The translations under genes were made by a program, and so were the position numbers. The notes beneath the pieces are model-generated. The model had not been told where the DNA came from. It did no database searches and saw only the letters and a list, made by a program, of their open reading frames with translations. A stretch of 64,000 nucleotides of DNA from Ceratotherium simum simum (taxonomy: Eukaryota; Chordata; Mammalia; Perissodactyla; Rhinocerotidae). The stretch lies in contig NW_004454290.1 in the NCBI RefSeq assembly GCF_000283155.1, forward strand, positions 151,676 to 215,675. Reading direction: 5' to 3'. This document shows, piece after piece, positions 1-11,712 of this stretch (positions are counted from its first letter, which is position 1; each line of letters begins with the position of its first letter).

Positions 1-549
1 ACAAAAAGCAATGTAAGTTGGGGTCAGGGATTTGAAAGTTTTTTTTTCTGTAGTAAAAAAAGCAAAGAAACATGAACTACTTTTGATTTTCTAGAAGAAT
101 AATTCAAATACAAATAGTCAGGGAAAACAAGAACACTTTTTAGCCATAAAGAATCCCATTAAGTAAATTATCTTAGATCAATTGTGTTCTATTTATAGCA
201 CATCTACACCTCCCCTCAAATTCTAAAAGGTAGGAATAAAGAATTTTTTAAATTTCCTTTTTATTCAATGTGTTAACAAGTATTCATGTGGGAGAAATCA
301 TTCTTTGATCAGGGTTAGGAAAACGGTAAAAGGCCAAAGCAACATAAGATAAAACATGCAGGAACAAACAGAAAGAGAGAATAAACCTAAAGACTTGAAA
401 AAGAATCAAATCATGCAAATATATAATAAAGTTCAGCAAATGACAACTGCACAACAAAATATAACAAAAGAAAAAACCAAGAGAAAAACAGCCACAAACA
501 TAAGAAAACTCTGGCAAAACTGATGAACATTAGTTAAATATATTTAAAT
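1..549. other. AT-rich gene-free stretch
   Basis: No credible gene is seen. The reading frames here are short and low-complexity, with no recognisable domain. The composition resembles the degraded L1 sequence that follows, but I cannot assign it. Confidence 0.4.
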
Positions 550-3480
550 GAAATAGAAAAATACTTTAATTAGGATTAAACAGAAAGTAACAGACATAGA
601 AGAAATACAGAGCAGATTCAACATGCAACATACTGGAGTCCTTATTAGAAAAACCTAATATTTAAAAGCATTAAAGAAAGCTTCCTTGAAATAAAAGACC
701 TGCAACTATACATTCAAATGATTATTCTTCCTTTATCCTTTTCATATTCTTGACTGTCCAAATATTCAGGAAAACTGATTAAAAACAGTCAAGTCTAAGA
801 CATATCCAAGTCCAACTATCATAATTAAATATGAAGAAAAATTACCTGTGCCTTTGAATAAAAATTTTCATCACTAACAATAAAAAGAAAATCAGGTGGA
901 AATCATACATTTTGGCAGCAATATAAAATACATGATGAATGTTGGGATTTTTAAGAAATTCAAGGAAAGAAAATTTGACCAAGAATTTTTATAACAGACA
1001 TACTGTCCTTGGGTATTAAAGATATAAAAAAAATAGTTTTAAATGTACTAACGCTTCGGGAATATGAAAACACTCTCTTTTCTTGATGACGTCACTAGGC
1101 GAAGAGTTCTATTTATCAAGAGTTGTCTGGAGGGTCTTGTAACCAAGGAACAGGTAGTGGACATGGAATAAATACACCTACTGGAGACCTAAGACCCAAA
1201 CAAGTGGGAAAAAAGATGAAAACATACTACATAAATGGTAATATTTAAGTAACACATTTAAAACATAAGTTAGGGGCCAGCCTTCTGGCGTAGCAATGAA
1301 GTGTGCATGCTCCGCTGCTGGCAGCCCGGGCTCGGATCCCAGGCGTGCACTGACCCATTGCTTGTCAGGCCATGCTGTGGCGGCGTCCCATATAAAGTGG
1401 AGAAAGATGGGACTCCAGTATGTTGCCCCAGTCTTCCTCAAAAAAAAGAGGAGGATTGACATGGATGTTAGCCTAGGGCTGATCTTCCTCACACACACAC
1501 AAAAAAACATAAGATAGGAATGAAGTGAGAAATTGGGAAGTAGGAAAAGCTTACTTCTTGCTGCATAAATAATAGATGAGACTCAATGGCCATCATTTAA
1601 AATTGATCAAATACGAAATGCCTATGAAAAACAGACTAAAGGTTTAAAAAATCAGGCATACTCTTAAAGCAGAACTTAACTCTATGCAATACATAAGACA
1701 CAACTATAACAAAATAATTCAGAAAGGCTGAAAAATAAGGAGAAAGGAAATTATACCCAGCACACAGAAACCAAAAAAGCAAGTGTAATCTTGATGTTTG
1801 ACAATTTAAAGTTCAAACCAGGAACATTACATGAACAACAACAAAAACAGTGGCTAAAGATACTTTTAATGATAACAGCAACAACTCATAATGAAATTGT
1901 AATAGATATGAATGTTCGTCCCCCCAAAAAACACAGGCGCTACCTTCATAATTAAGAAGCTATAAAGTATTTACAAGGAGAAACAGGCAGACATGCTAAT
2001 AAACTTTAGTAAACCACTTAACTTTAACTTTAATAAACCACTCTGTTTACAACAGATTGAGAAGAAAATTATACCTAAGCATTTAAGAGACCAAACCAAC
2101 AAAATCAGTAAAGTTATCCTGTAGGTATATATTGAACTTGTATTTCAATAAAAGAGTATTCACGTTTTTTTCAAGACACATAAAATATTTACGAATATTG
2201 AATATTAAGTCACAATGAAAACTTCAGTCAATGTCACAAAATGGAAAAGATACAAACAGTATACCCTAATCTCAATATAACAAATTATTAATGGGTAATA
2301 AAACAAAAAGGATCTTCCACCTGATAATTTTAATATATTATTAAACAACTGTTGGGTCAAGGGTAAATACAAAGTAAAATAAAATAAGTTTTAGAAAATA
2401 ATATCGATTATACTCTACATATTAGAGCTAAGTTGAAAGCAGTGATGAGAGGAAATTTAAAGCTTAATTAAACATACAAATGAAAATTTAAAAAATAATA
2501 ATCATTACAAAACATCAGAAAGTAAAAAATAGAACAACAAATTAAGGAGAAATACAAAGGAAAAAATAATAAAAATAAATTTTAAAATAATGATGTGGAA
2601 AAAGAGAAAAACAATGGAATACATGCATGCATGCACACATATGTTACCTCTTTGGAAAAACTAGACAAAATGTACAAACTACTACTAGTTTATGCAGAAA
2701 AAGTAAAAGAAAGTGTAAATATGCATAGTACAAAATGGCAAAGAATATAACCATTTCAAGGAAGAAATTTTGAAATTTCATAATAGAATCATTTGTACAA
2801 ATCTTTCAAAGAAATTTGGAAGTCTAGATGAAATGAATAATTTTCTAGAAAAGTAATTCCCTGATGTGATTCAGTAAAAACCAAAATAGCTATATAGGGA
2901 ATTTTCTTCAAAGAAATAGAGGATATTATCATAGAGCTACCCCTCAAATAAGACACTATGCCAGTACTTTTTCACAGAGAATTTAAACAAACCTTAAAAC
3001 ATGAGGTGATCTCAATGCCATCTAAACTGTTTTGACATATAATAGTAACTCAGTAGACCTTTTTTAAGAAATAGAAAGAGTTTAGATCATCAACTCACAT
3101 AGTGTTGAGAAGCTCTTGTGGAGATGTCAGTAATATGCAAAATACTTTAAAGTATGAGAAAAAATATATCACCAGGTTGAAAACTTGAAAAACTAAGCTT
3201 CAAGATAATGACAGATTATCAAAGAGTAGTAAATAACCAGTAATTTTACTGTATAAAATTAAATATTTATTTGCAACAAAAGCACAGTCAGAAATATAAG
3301 AAAACAAACAAAATGGAATGTTACCAAAAATATTATCAAAATTTTAATACTAATATAAAACACTACAAACTAATCGAGAAAATAACTAAACTCTAAAGTA
3401 GAAAACAGCATACAGTTTATAAAATAGGAATAAGCATACAGTCTATAAAATAGGAATAAAGTACATTAAACATATAAAAA
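550..3480 (+). mobile_element. Degraded L1 LINE, ORF2-like, sense strand
   Basis: The A-rich sense strand carries recognisable L1 ORF2 phrasing. Examples are a 'gggtcaa...aaat' stretch near 2350 and 'gcagtgatgagaggaaattt' near 2440, followed by the A-rich stretch that normally follows that motif. Around 2800-3000 the text resembles the segment before the reverse-transcriptase core. No long open frame survives, so this is an ancient, dead copy. It is interrupted by an ERE SINE at 1274-1504. The outer limits are approximate, and the 5' part (550-2100) is the weakest. Confidence 0.55.
1274..1504 (+). mobile_element. ERE SINE (short form)
   Basis: A tRNA-derived SINE with the 'ggggccagcc' head, a degraded B box 'ggctcggatcc', the 'gtggagaaag' body and the 'gctgatcttcctcac' end, followed by a CA/A-rich tail. 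It is flanked by a near-perfect target-site duplication: 1261-1273 against 1505-1517, with one difference in 13. It inserted into the older L1. Confidence 0.9.
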
Positions 3481-3888
3481 TTTGTTTCAGTTCATTTAAA
3501 ACGTACTCCAAATTAAAAGTAAACTGAGAGAACCTTTAGACTCATCAAATTAGCAGTGTTGATATGCACCATATTACGGGCAACTTGTTAGTTGGATCTT
3601 AAATTGGTTATAAACTTAGGTAAAGAAAATTAGCAAAATGTCTTTGGCTTAATTTTGTGGGTTAACTAGGAGTTATTCTAAAATCTAATGGTGTCTCAGT
3701 CATTGTTTAAAATTATTCCAAAATGGTTGACTAGTGCCTAGGGATTAAAATTGTGTTTTTCATTGTGGATCTTGCAATGCATCAAAGTCATAAATTCTGA
3801 CTGTGCAGAGCTATGATGATAGGCATGGACTCTTGGGTAAATCTAGGATACCCTGGAAATAATTTTTTAAAAATAAACATATGATGAG

Positions 3889-4150
3889 GGGCAGGCCCGG
3901 TGGCGCAAGTGGTTGAGTGCACATGCTCTGCTGCGGTGGCCTGGGGTTCGTCAGTTCGGATCCTGGGCGCACACAGACGCACTGCTTGGCGGGCCATGCT
4001 GTGGTGGCGTGCCATGTAAAGTGGAGGAGGATGGGCACAGATGTTAGCCCAGGGCCAGTCTTCTTCAGCAAAAAAAAAAAAAAAAGAGAGAGAGAGAGAG
4101 AAGGATTGGTAGGTGTTAGCAAAGGGCTGATCTTCCTCACAAAAAAGAAA
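3889..4150 (+). mobile_element. ERE SINE (short form)
   Basis: The head 'ggggcaggcccggtggcgca', a B-box-like 'gttcggatcc', the 'gtggaggagg' body, an internal A-run followed by (GA)n near 4070-4102, and the 'gctgatcttcctcac' end are all visible. The flanking target duplication is 'tatgatgNggg' (3880-3890 and 4156-4166). Antisense open frames over this interval are products of the SINE and not genes. Confidence 0.9.
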
Positions 4151-4389
4151 AAATGTATGATGTGGGGAAAAATGGAAACTTAACAAAATATGTCAAGACC
4201 CTTGAATATATTCATCCAATTTGTTCCAGTAATTCTATTTTTGGAAAATTACTCTACTAACAGATTTATGCATAAAGATGTATTTATAATAAGGAACATT
4301 TGGAACTCATAATACAAATTTTTGTTAGGTGTTTGTATTAGGTTGCAGAAATATAGTATTGTTTCATAGATGTGAGTATGGAACCTGGG

Positions 4390-4580
4390 GGCAGTAAACT
4401 TGGATTTGGATCTCAATTCTACTATTCACTGATTGTGTGGCTTTTAACAATTTACTTAACCTCTCCATGTTACAGTGTTCTCATCTGGGAAATGGGCTGT
4501 TGTGAGGATAAATGTGCTAGCATATGTAAAGTACTTTAAAGTACCTGCTACATAAGAAGGGCTGTATCAGTGGTATTATT
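4390..4580 (+). mobile_element. MIR SINE
   Basis: It shows the MIR order on the sense strand: 'ctattcactgattgtgtg', then 'acttaacctctc', 'ctcatctgggaaatggg', 'tgtgaggataaat' and 'aaagtac'. It is ancient and diverged. Confidence 0.7.
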
Positions 4581-7082
4581 TTCCACTAGAAAAACTATTA
4601 TTTTTCTTGCTAGGCTCTTTTGTTTCTAAATGAATCAGTCATTATAAGACAGTGATTTTGAAACTTTATGCCTATTCCATCACTGAGATTATATAAGCAA
4701 GTTAGTGGTCAACACTAGCAGTTTTAAAACCCAAATAGAGTAGATGAGAGAAGGAGAGAAGATATTCAGGAAGAAGCACACAAAGTATGAGTAGCTCTTG
4801 CTTCAAGTGAGTCTTTCGTTTCAGTCTGTGTGTGTGTATGTGCCTATGCCTGCTGAGTGGCAATTAAATTATATTTCTCACTTTGTCTTGCAGGTAGAAC
4901 TAAGAACATAGAATATACAACACAGTGGCTGACAGCTTTGTTGGAAAATGAACTTTCTTTACCTCTTCAAGCCCCCTGACTCCCATATCTGGTGTTTTTG
5001 ACAAGACTAATTCTTCTCTAGAGGCAGAACTCTGGAATCTGAAGAGATTCAGTGTTTCTAAAAGAAAAATAAATATCCGTGGTACTCTTTTATTTTCAAC
5101 AATGTTTGTCTTTCCTCTTTCATAGTAGGGCCTGAGAGGGGAAATTAGAAGAATCAAATCTGTTCAAGGCAAGAGTCTATAATATTTTTTTCCTCCAATG
5201 ATTTGGTCTAAGAAGAGCAATTGGAAGAGATGATTCTCAAGAGTTATTTGGGCAGCAAGCATACGGAGGTTGAGAAAGAGAGGCATGGCAGTTCAGATAC
5301 AGACAACAGCTTGGACAAGGTGGCAAGAAATAGGAGAATAAATAGCAAAGTGAGTATTGACATAGTTCAACTGGGAAGAAGTGGTAAATGCAGGGACATT
5401 AAAATTTACATTTAACCAAGTATCTTTTACTCAAAACCCTATAAAATCTCTGAAAACTTTATAATATTCCAAAATCTTTATGAGAAAGAAAAAAGGCTCG
5501 TGACAATTTGGTTTCTCACTACACTCAAAACTCATCTCTTCCAGCTCCCAGATTTTATCCCGATATTTTAATCACATGGAACTTCTTTATGTATTTCACT
5601 GAGCATGCAGTGAGCCATGTCATATCACAGCAATGCCTTTTCCTGGGTTCAGGCCGATCTTCTGATCTCTTAGGAAAAAGCAAATCATTTGCTATCAAGG
5701 CAGGTTCCCATAGTCCTTCTTTCAATTGGACAAATATTTATTGGGTACACACTAAGTTGCAGCCACTCCATTAGGTGTTTGAGATATATGCATAAACAAA
5801 ATAAAGATCCTTGCCCTTATGGAACACGTATGCTAGAACTTCTCACATTTTATATAATTCTGGATAACGTTCTCTGGTGCCTGGGAGAATTAGAGATCTT
5901 AGAAGGCAGACACCACGTTGTTGTTCATTTGACAAACTTTATGTGCCAGGCACAATGTATTCACAGGCATCTCTCTAACCTCGTCATCCTTACAGTTCCC
6001 AGCAAATAGCATATATTCAAAATGTATGTGAGAAAATCAATAACTGAACAAATTAATACATGAACAAATCGTTGTAACTGGTTTGTTGTCATTTGTCATG
6101 TAACTGGTAAAGATACTTCCAGTGAGCAAAGGAGGCCAGAGAAAGATTTATATTATGAAGAAAGCACTAGATATGAAGGCACAAATTCACATTCTCCTTT
6201 CAGCATTTTCTTTGAGTAAATAATTTACTCTTCCTGAGTCTTAATTTTCTCCTCTGCAATTTGGGATATTCTGAGGGTTAATGGGCAGTGTAAGTAAAAA
6301 AATGTAGCCCGGAAGTACACATAAGAGCCTTAATTTAATATTCCCTTCAGAGATTGATAGCGTGGATACTTATGACCATTCTGCAATATCTGTAATGTTT
6401 TCCTTTTTTCTTAACCTTAAGACCTCAACCTGAGCACTATCTTGTCTCCCCATGAGGCTACTTTGCATATTATCACCCCTCAGTCCTTCACTATCATGTA
6501 CACTTAGACCACAATTCTCAAAATATCTTCAACAATTTCTAAATTGAACGTAAGATGAAAAGCATAACTAGTTATCATCTTTGAGATGACATAATGTGCT
6601 ATAAGATTGTAGATAATTTAATGACTCTTTTTCTTGACTATGAAACAAAGAACCAAGTCATCAATGCGAGCGAGTTCCATGTTCCCAACAATGCAAGTCC
6701 TGGGGTACAGTGGAATGCAGTCATCCTGTCTCCTAACCATGGCCCAAGGCCTTTAAGGATATGTCCAAGTAATTTGTCACAAACAGCACCACTCTCAGTA
6801 TATGACAGATATTCCTCTCATTCTCTTAAAAATTTTCAAACTAATAACAGAAGAATCACCTCACTCCTAGGAACGATGCTCATTGTGCCTCTTCTGAATG
6901 GCCTGCCCCAGCTACAACTCTAATGAGTCTTATTAAAAGTCATTTTTCTGGTCATTAGCATTAGTGTAGATGCCCTGCTGGGTAATTTCACTACCCAGCA
7001 CCCTAGGGAGCCATTATCACATTGCTCTTGATAGATGTCCTGCCTTCCCTTAATTAGAAACTGATCCAAGGTGAAAATGGAC
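4581..7082. other. Intergenic sequence with old repeat fragments
   Basis: No gene is supported. Two stretches resemble common mammalian interspersed repeats. One is at 5728-5840, with a 'caaatatttattggg' phrase followed by 'gatccttgcccttatgga'. The other is at 6180-6320, a weak MIR-like tail. The open frames at 5508-6009 and 6594-6923 have no recognisable domain, and the first overlaps the repeat-like text. Confidence 0.5.
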
Positions 7083-7095
7083 CTGGAAGCTCTCT

Positions 7096-7411
7096 CTCTC
7101 TCTCTCTTTTTTTTTTTTTTTTTTGTGAGGAAGATCAGCCCTGAGCTAACATCCGTGCTAATCCACCTCTTTTTGCTGAGGAAGACCGGCTCTGAGCTAA
7201 CATCTATTGCCAATCCTCCTCCTTTTTTTTTTTTTCCCCCCAGAGCCCCAGTAGATAGTTGTACGCTATAGTTGCACATCCTGCTAGTTGCTGTATGTGG
7301 GCCGCGGCCCCAGCAAGGCCGAACAAGCGGTGCATCAGTGCGCGCCTGGGATCCGAACCCGGGCCGCCAGTAGCGGAGCACGAACTTAACTGCTAAGCCA
7401 CGGGGCCGGCT
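7096..7411 (-). mobile_element. ERE SINE (long form), antisense
   Basis: Read on the minus strand it starts at the GGCCGGC head near 7408, carries a perfect B-box region 'gggttcggatcc', and includes the 'gcaactagcagg' and 'caactatctactgg' section absent from the short-form copies. It ends in a long A-run (the T-run at 7107-7124). An exact 13-bp target duplication flanks it (7083-7095 and 7412-7424). Confidence 0.93.
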
Positions 7412-7424
7412 CTGGAAGCTCTCT

Positions 7425-8061
7425 TGCAAAAAGATAAACCATGCAATAGGCTAGGGGAATTCGTTAGTTTCCTATTTTAGACACCCTAGTGAAGTGACTC
7501 ATTAGAAACCTGGGGGCTACTGAACACTATCAACAGAAAAGTCCTTTTAGCCCCCTCCCGTGGGCCTCCTTCTGCAGTTCCTGCTTTTCATCCTTTGCTT
7601 GGAGTGCTTTTCCATCCTGCACTCCAGCCTCTATTTCAAATGAGAGGAGTATGTTTTGAGAAATGACAGAACAATGGACTGGCATAGATCCAGCAGTGAG
7701 AGAAGCAAAAATCAAATCTGGGGGATGCAATGCAGTGTGAAATTACTCAGTTGCAGGACCCAGAAACACCATGTATGTATTTACTCATTTAAAAAGCGTA
7801 TATGAAGTTCTCACTTCTATCATGAAATGCGTTACAATCAGGTGGTGTGGGCTTAAAGAATGACATTCATCCTTAGGAAATTCTTTGCCTCCTCCCCATG
7901 GAGGAGGCAAAGAAAGCACTGACTCAGTATGCCATGATGGGGGGCTATGAGAGGATATGAATATGAGATATGCATGTCTCTGTGAGAGCATATGGAAAAG
8001 AAATGTGACTTACATTATAGAGGTTAATAAAACCTTCTTACAGGAGCTTATGCTTATGTGA
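7425..8061. other. Unique-looking spacer left of the tandem duplication
   Basis: No gene or confident repeat is seen. The stretch ends at the left breakpoint of the 20-kb duplication. The last four bases before homology begins are TGTG at 8057-8060, also found at the right breakpoint. Confidence 0.45.
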
Positions 8062-8281
8062 ATTCTTGAAATCTGAGTAGTAGGTAGACAAAAAAATGAG
8101 AAAGAATAAATTTCAGGAAAATATGGAATAATGTATGTAAAAGTGAGGAGGCATGAAACAGAACACCATTTGGAACAGCAAGTTCTTTGGTTAAGGAATT
8201 AAAATCTACCTTCAGATCTGTTAGCAGCTATTGGAGGATTTATAAGCTGGGACATTGTCTGATGAAATTTTCATTTAGAAA

Positions 8282-8311
8282 GATGATGATGATGACATTG
8301 ATGATGATGAT
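8282..8311 (+). repeat. (GAT)n microsatellite
   Basis: Imperfect GAT/ATG trinucleotide repeat, interrupted by 'acatt'. It is shared with unit B (28468-28493), where the second half is shortened and altered. Confidence 0.85.
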
Positions 8312-8440
8312 CAAATTTTACATAGTGCTTAGTGAATGGCAGATGCTGTCCTAAGTGTTGAACACACTTTATATAATTTAATCCTCACAACAACCCAAGA
8401 CTTCCCTGACAGCAGTGTGGACAATGGATTGGGGTCAACC
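8312..8440 (-). mobile_element. MIR SINE fragment, antisense
   Basis: It contains 'catagtgcttagtgaatggc', 'ctgtcctaagtgttgaa' and 'ttaatcctcacaacaaccc', the reverse-complement order of MIR. The counterpart is at about 28495-28600 in unit B. Confidence 0.7.
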
Positions 8441-8670
8441 AGAATTGAAATTCTTACAATGATACAAAGGAAACAGAATGGTTATTTCTATGGAAATGGA
8501 GAAGGAATGTAATTGAAGAACTGTAGGCCAGTAGAATCTCTAGGACTTAGTGACTGATTTAATGTGTAGTGTGAGGAAAAAGAAATGTGAAGATGATGGC
8601 CATGTGCGTGGTTTGGATGCCTCGGTGAATGGCGTTAACATTCACCAAGATACAGCATGAAGAGAGCAGA
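8441..8670 (+). repeat. Unassigned old interspersed repeat, fragment 1
   Basis: It contains 'tagaatctctaggactta', 'gtgactgatttaatgtgtag' and 'ttcaccaagatac'. The first half is similar to 9716-9870 in the same unit, which suggests two insertions of one old family or a local duplication. I recognise the style as a common mammalian repeat but cannot name it with confidence. It is also present in unit B at about 28625-28860. Confidence 0.5.
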
Positions 8671-8811
8671 GAAAATTTGAGGGCATAAATTGGTGAATTT
8701 AATTTGGACTTTCTCATAACCCCTCACAACACTTACTCGAACTCTCTCAGAGAGTGGAGCCAGATAATCAACAACTGGCCTGGTGAGGGGTGACAAGCTA
8801 GTTTAAAGCAA

Positions 8812-8995
8812 AGGATACGGACTCAGGTCAGTCCACGGTTTGAGTCACAGTTCTATCCCTTGCATTTGGGTGACTTGGACAAGAAACAACTTCTCCAGTT
8901 TGCAATTACATCATCTGAAAAGTGAGACTGATAATAACTATTACAGGGAAGTGTTGTGAAGTTTAAACAAAATACTTTATTAAAAATGTTTGTGA
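8812..8995 (+). mobile_element. MIR SINE, sense
   Basis: It has the MIR sense order: 'tttgagtcacagttctatcc', a 'gtgacttggacaag' splice-like core, 'catctgaaaagtgag' and 'gttgtgaagtttaaac'. Its 3' edge is the empty target site for the ERE that sits in unit B at 29179-29420. Confidence 0.7.
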
Positions 8996-9715
8996 AACAT
9001 AAGACAACATAAAAATGTAAGTTATTATTACAGCTATGTAGAGTGATTCAGACAGGGTGCACCAATTGCCCAAGGATGTACAGCTGTCAGGACAGGACAA
9101 CAAATTAGATTCTGAGTTCCATGTTGTCTGAAATAGAAATCTGTGGGAGTCCCTACCTTTACAGAAATCCAAATGGATAGTTTATTCTTTGAGTGATGTT
9201 ATTAGTATTAAGATTGGATTTATGCAGATGCTTTCATGCTACTTCACTTTCTCTCTTGGTGAACAAAGGCACAATTTGGTGAAATGATGGAACAGATTTG
9301 GTCATGGAGACCATAGTTGTTGAATAGAGCTAAACTAAATGATTACAATGGAAATAAAATAGGATTTGGGAGTCTTGCTGGCTTTATCTTCCAACTCTTC
9401 TCTTGAAGGAAAGATTGCTTAAATCTCAGAACGGTTTCAGTGAAAGAATAGAGGAGAAAACTAAAGACCATTCCACAGATGAGAGTCCTAAGGAATGACA
9501 TTCTGGTCATACCAATGAAACCTCTAAGCCAGCTTTAGTCCCTAGGATTGACACTAGAGTCATCCTCTAAAATGTTGTCCAGAATGCCTCTTGCATTTAG
9601 AGAACTGTGTTTCAAGGGAGACCAAGAACAAGGGGTGACAGCATTGCAAGGTGAGAGGAGAACCAGACTAAGAATAATAAGAGACCTGGGTTAATTTCAG
9701 CTATCCTACTTACTG
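8996..9715. other. Intergenic sequence, unit A
   Basis: No gene or nameable repeat is seen. The sequence is collinear with about 29433-30170 in unit B. Confidence 0.4.
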
Positions 9716-9870
9716 CTGTTTTGAAATTCTTGAGCAGTGATACAAAGGAGACAAGATGAGACTGTAGAAATGGAGAAGGGATATGACTTAGAAACCTGTA
9801 AGCCAGTAGAATCTATAAGATTTACTGGCTGATTTAATGTGTGGTGCAAGAAAGAAAAAAAAAGAAAGGC
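9716..9870 (+). repeat. Unassigned old interspersed repeat, fragment 2
   Basis: It matches 8441-8590 in outline ('gtgatacaaagga', 'gtaagccagtagaatct', 'gctgatttaatgtgtgg') and ends in a purine-rich run. It is shared with unit B near 30175-30320. Confidence 0.5.
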
Positions 9871-10114
9871 AAAAGTCACTTTCAGATGCATGAGCTGGCT
9901 ACCTGAAAGAATAGAGTTGAAAATCACTAAGGCAGGGCATGACGATGGCTACACAAACTTTGCGGCAGAAATGGCAGAATACGCAAGGCTATTCGTAGTA
10001 CAACATCCTTTTTATTCTGGGCACTATAGAGGGAACAAGGCTGACAAAGTTGTATTTATTATAAAATCTGTGCCTTCAGGAAAGTCAAATTTGTTCTAGA
10101 GAGAGACAAAAAAT

Positions 10115-10560
10115 GGTTATGTGGCCCTGCTTGCCTCCAATTCATCCAGCTCTTTCTTGCTTCAGTGCTATTGTACATGTTGTTCCTTCTGTCTAAAAGG
10201 ATCTCCCCAAATAACTCCCTTTACGTAGTGACTCCTACTTAGCCTTCAGTTTATAGATTACGTTAATTCTCCAGAGAATCCAGATCCCAGCATTCAACAC
10301 GAATTAGGTTTATTTTAGTATCCTCTCCTCTAGCCCCTGCATATACTTTTCCTTCAGAGAATAGATGTCAATTTGTGGTAAACTATGTTTCCTTGAATTT
10401 GTTTCTTCACTGGGTCTCTCCTAAACCAGACCATAGGTCTATGAGGACAGAGACCACATATATTTTGTTCATCATCAATTTGCAGTAGCTAAAGGAGTAT
10501 CTGATACATATACATATGAAGCAATAAATAGTTATTTGTTGAAGTAATAAGAGATATAAT
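10115..10560 (+). mobile_element. LINE2 (L2) 3' end
   Basis: It shows the sense-strand L2 tail order: 'agctctttcttgcttcagtg', 'catgttgttccttctgtc', 'tatgaggacagagacc' and 'gcaataaatagttatttgtt'. It is old and diverged. Unit B holds the paralogous copy at 30571-31010, so insertion predates the duplication. Confidence 0.75.
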
Positions 10561-11712
10561 AAAAATAAATCCTGGGTGCTATGAGACCACAAAGAAGGCA
10601 GAGACTAATATCAATGGCAGAGTGTGACAGGGAGACAAGAACGCTTTAGAGAGAAAGTGAGAGAGTATCTGAGATTGTCCTGAAATATGAGATAAGATAT
10701 GAAAATTAAATAAAGGAGAGCAGCTACTCCAAAGAGAAGAAGAAGCACATGAGAAAACACGGAAGAATACAGAATCATGTCTCTTTGAAGACCCGTAAAA
10801 AATTGATTAGCTACAGAATGCATAATTAGGCACACATGAGAAATGGATAAGAACAATGTTAAAAATAATAATGCCAGAGAGGTAAACAGAAACTAGATAA
10901 TAAATTCTTGCTAACAGAGGACACCTGGCTTTATCCTGTATAGCAAAGGGAGTCACTGAAGGATTTATCCATCGATTTTCTAGCCATTAGCAAACTTGAG
11001 CACTCCATACTATTAACGTTAACTAAATCCCTTTGCTTAGATTACTTAAGATACTTCAGCAATTAGTCAATGTTAGTAGCTGCCTTGAAGAGAAAAAAAA
11101 ATAGGTATGGTTACCAGGGAATGAATATGAGAGCTACAGCAGGATAGTATGGGAAGGACATACCTATATATGGGAAGGAGACTCCGTAATGAGGTTCCAA
11201 CCTCAAACAAAGGAAGGACTGAACAATCTCAAGTAAAGACATTTCATTGGTAGATTGAGGAGGGTGAATCAGGGACCAAAAAGGGCCATTAAGGTTTTGC
11301 TGTAGTATGAAAGGTTCCAAGAATTACCTGTCATTTCAGGAAAGGGAAAATAGATAGTAGGAAGGGTAGGGATAGTCATATTTTCATCTTCTGTTCCTTG
11401 TAACTAAACAGCTTGGATGCATCTTTGCTGTCATCAGTTGACATATTTGCTTTTGAACAATCAGTCTTTCGAGCAGTGAAATATGATGAAATTTGTTCTA
11501 AAAATGAATAATCCTTTCCCACATCTGCATAGCCGTCTTAGAGTATCATTGATGGTAGAAAGCCAGAATCTCTTAACTTCTTTGAGCCTCTTTCTCCTCC
11601 TATGTATAGTGTCCTTATGTTACAGTGTGTTTTACACTTAAAGGAGAAACTATGAAAGTACACATTTTACATCAAAGACATACAATTAACTGACTAGTTA
11701 AAACTTGACTCT
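10561..11712. other. Intergenic sequence 3' of OR10K, unit A
   Basis: No gene is supported. It would contain the 3' untranslated region of the minus-strand OR10K gene. I see no compelling polyadenylation signal to place its end. It is collinear with 31011-32173 in unit B. Confidence 0.4.

Noticed and set aside
3788..4186. Antisense open frames of 109-132 codons
   Set aside because: They lie over an ERE SINE and its A-run and carry no protein signature.
6920..7429. 169-codon antisense open frame
   Set aside because: It spans an ERE SINE with its poly-A tail; part of the peptide is translated SINE.
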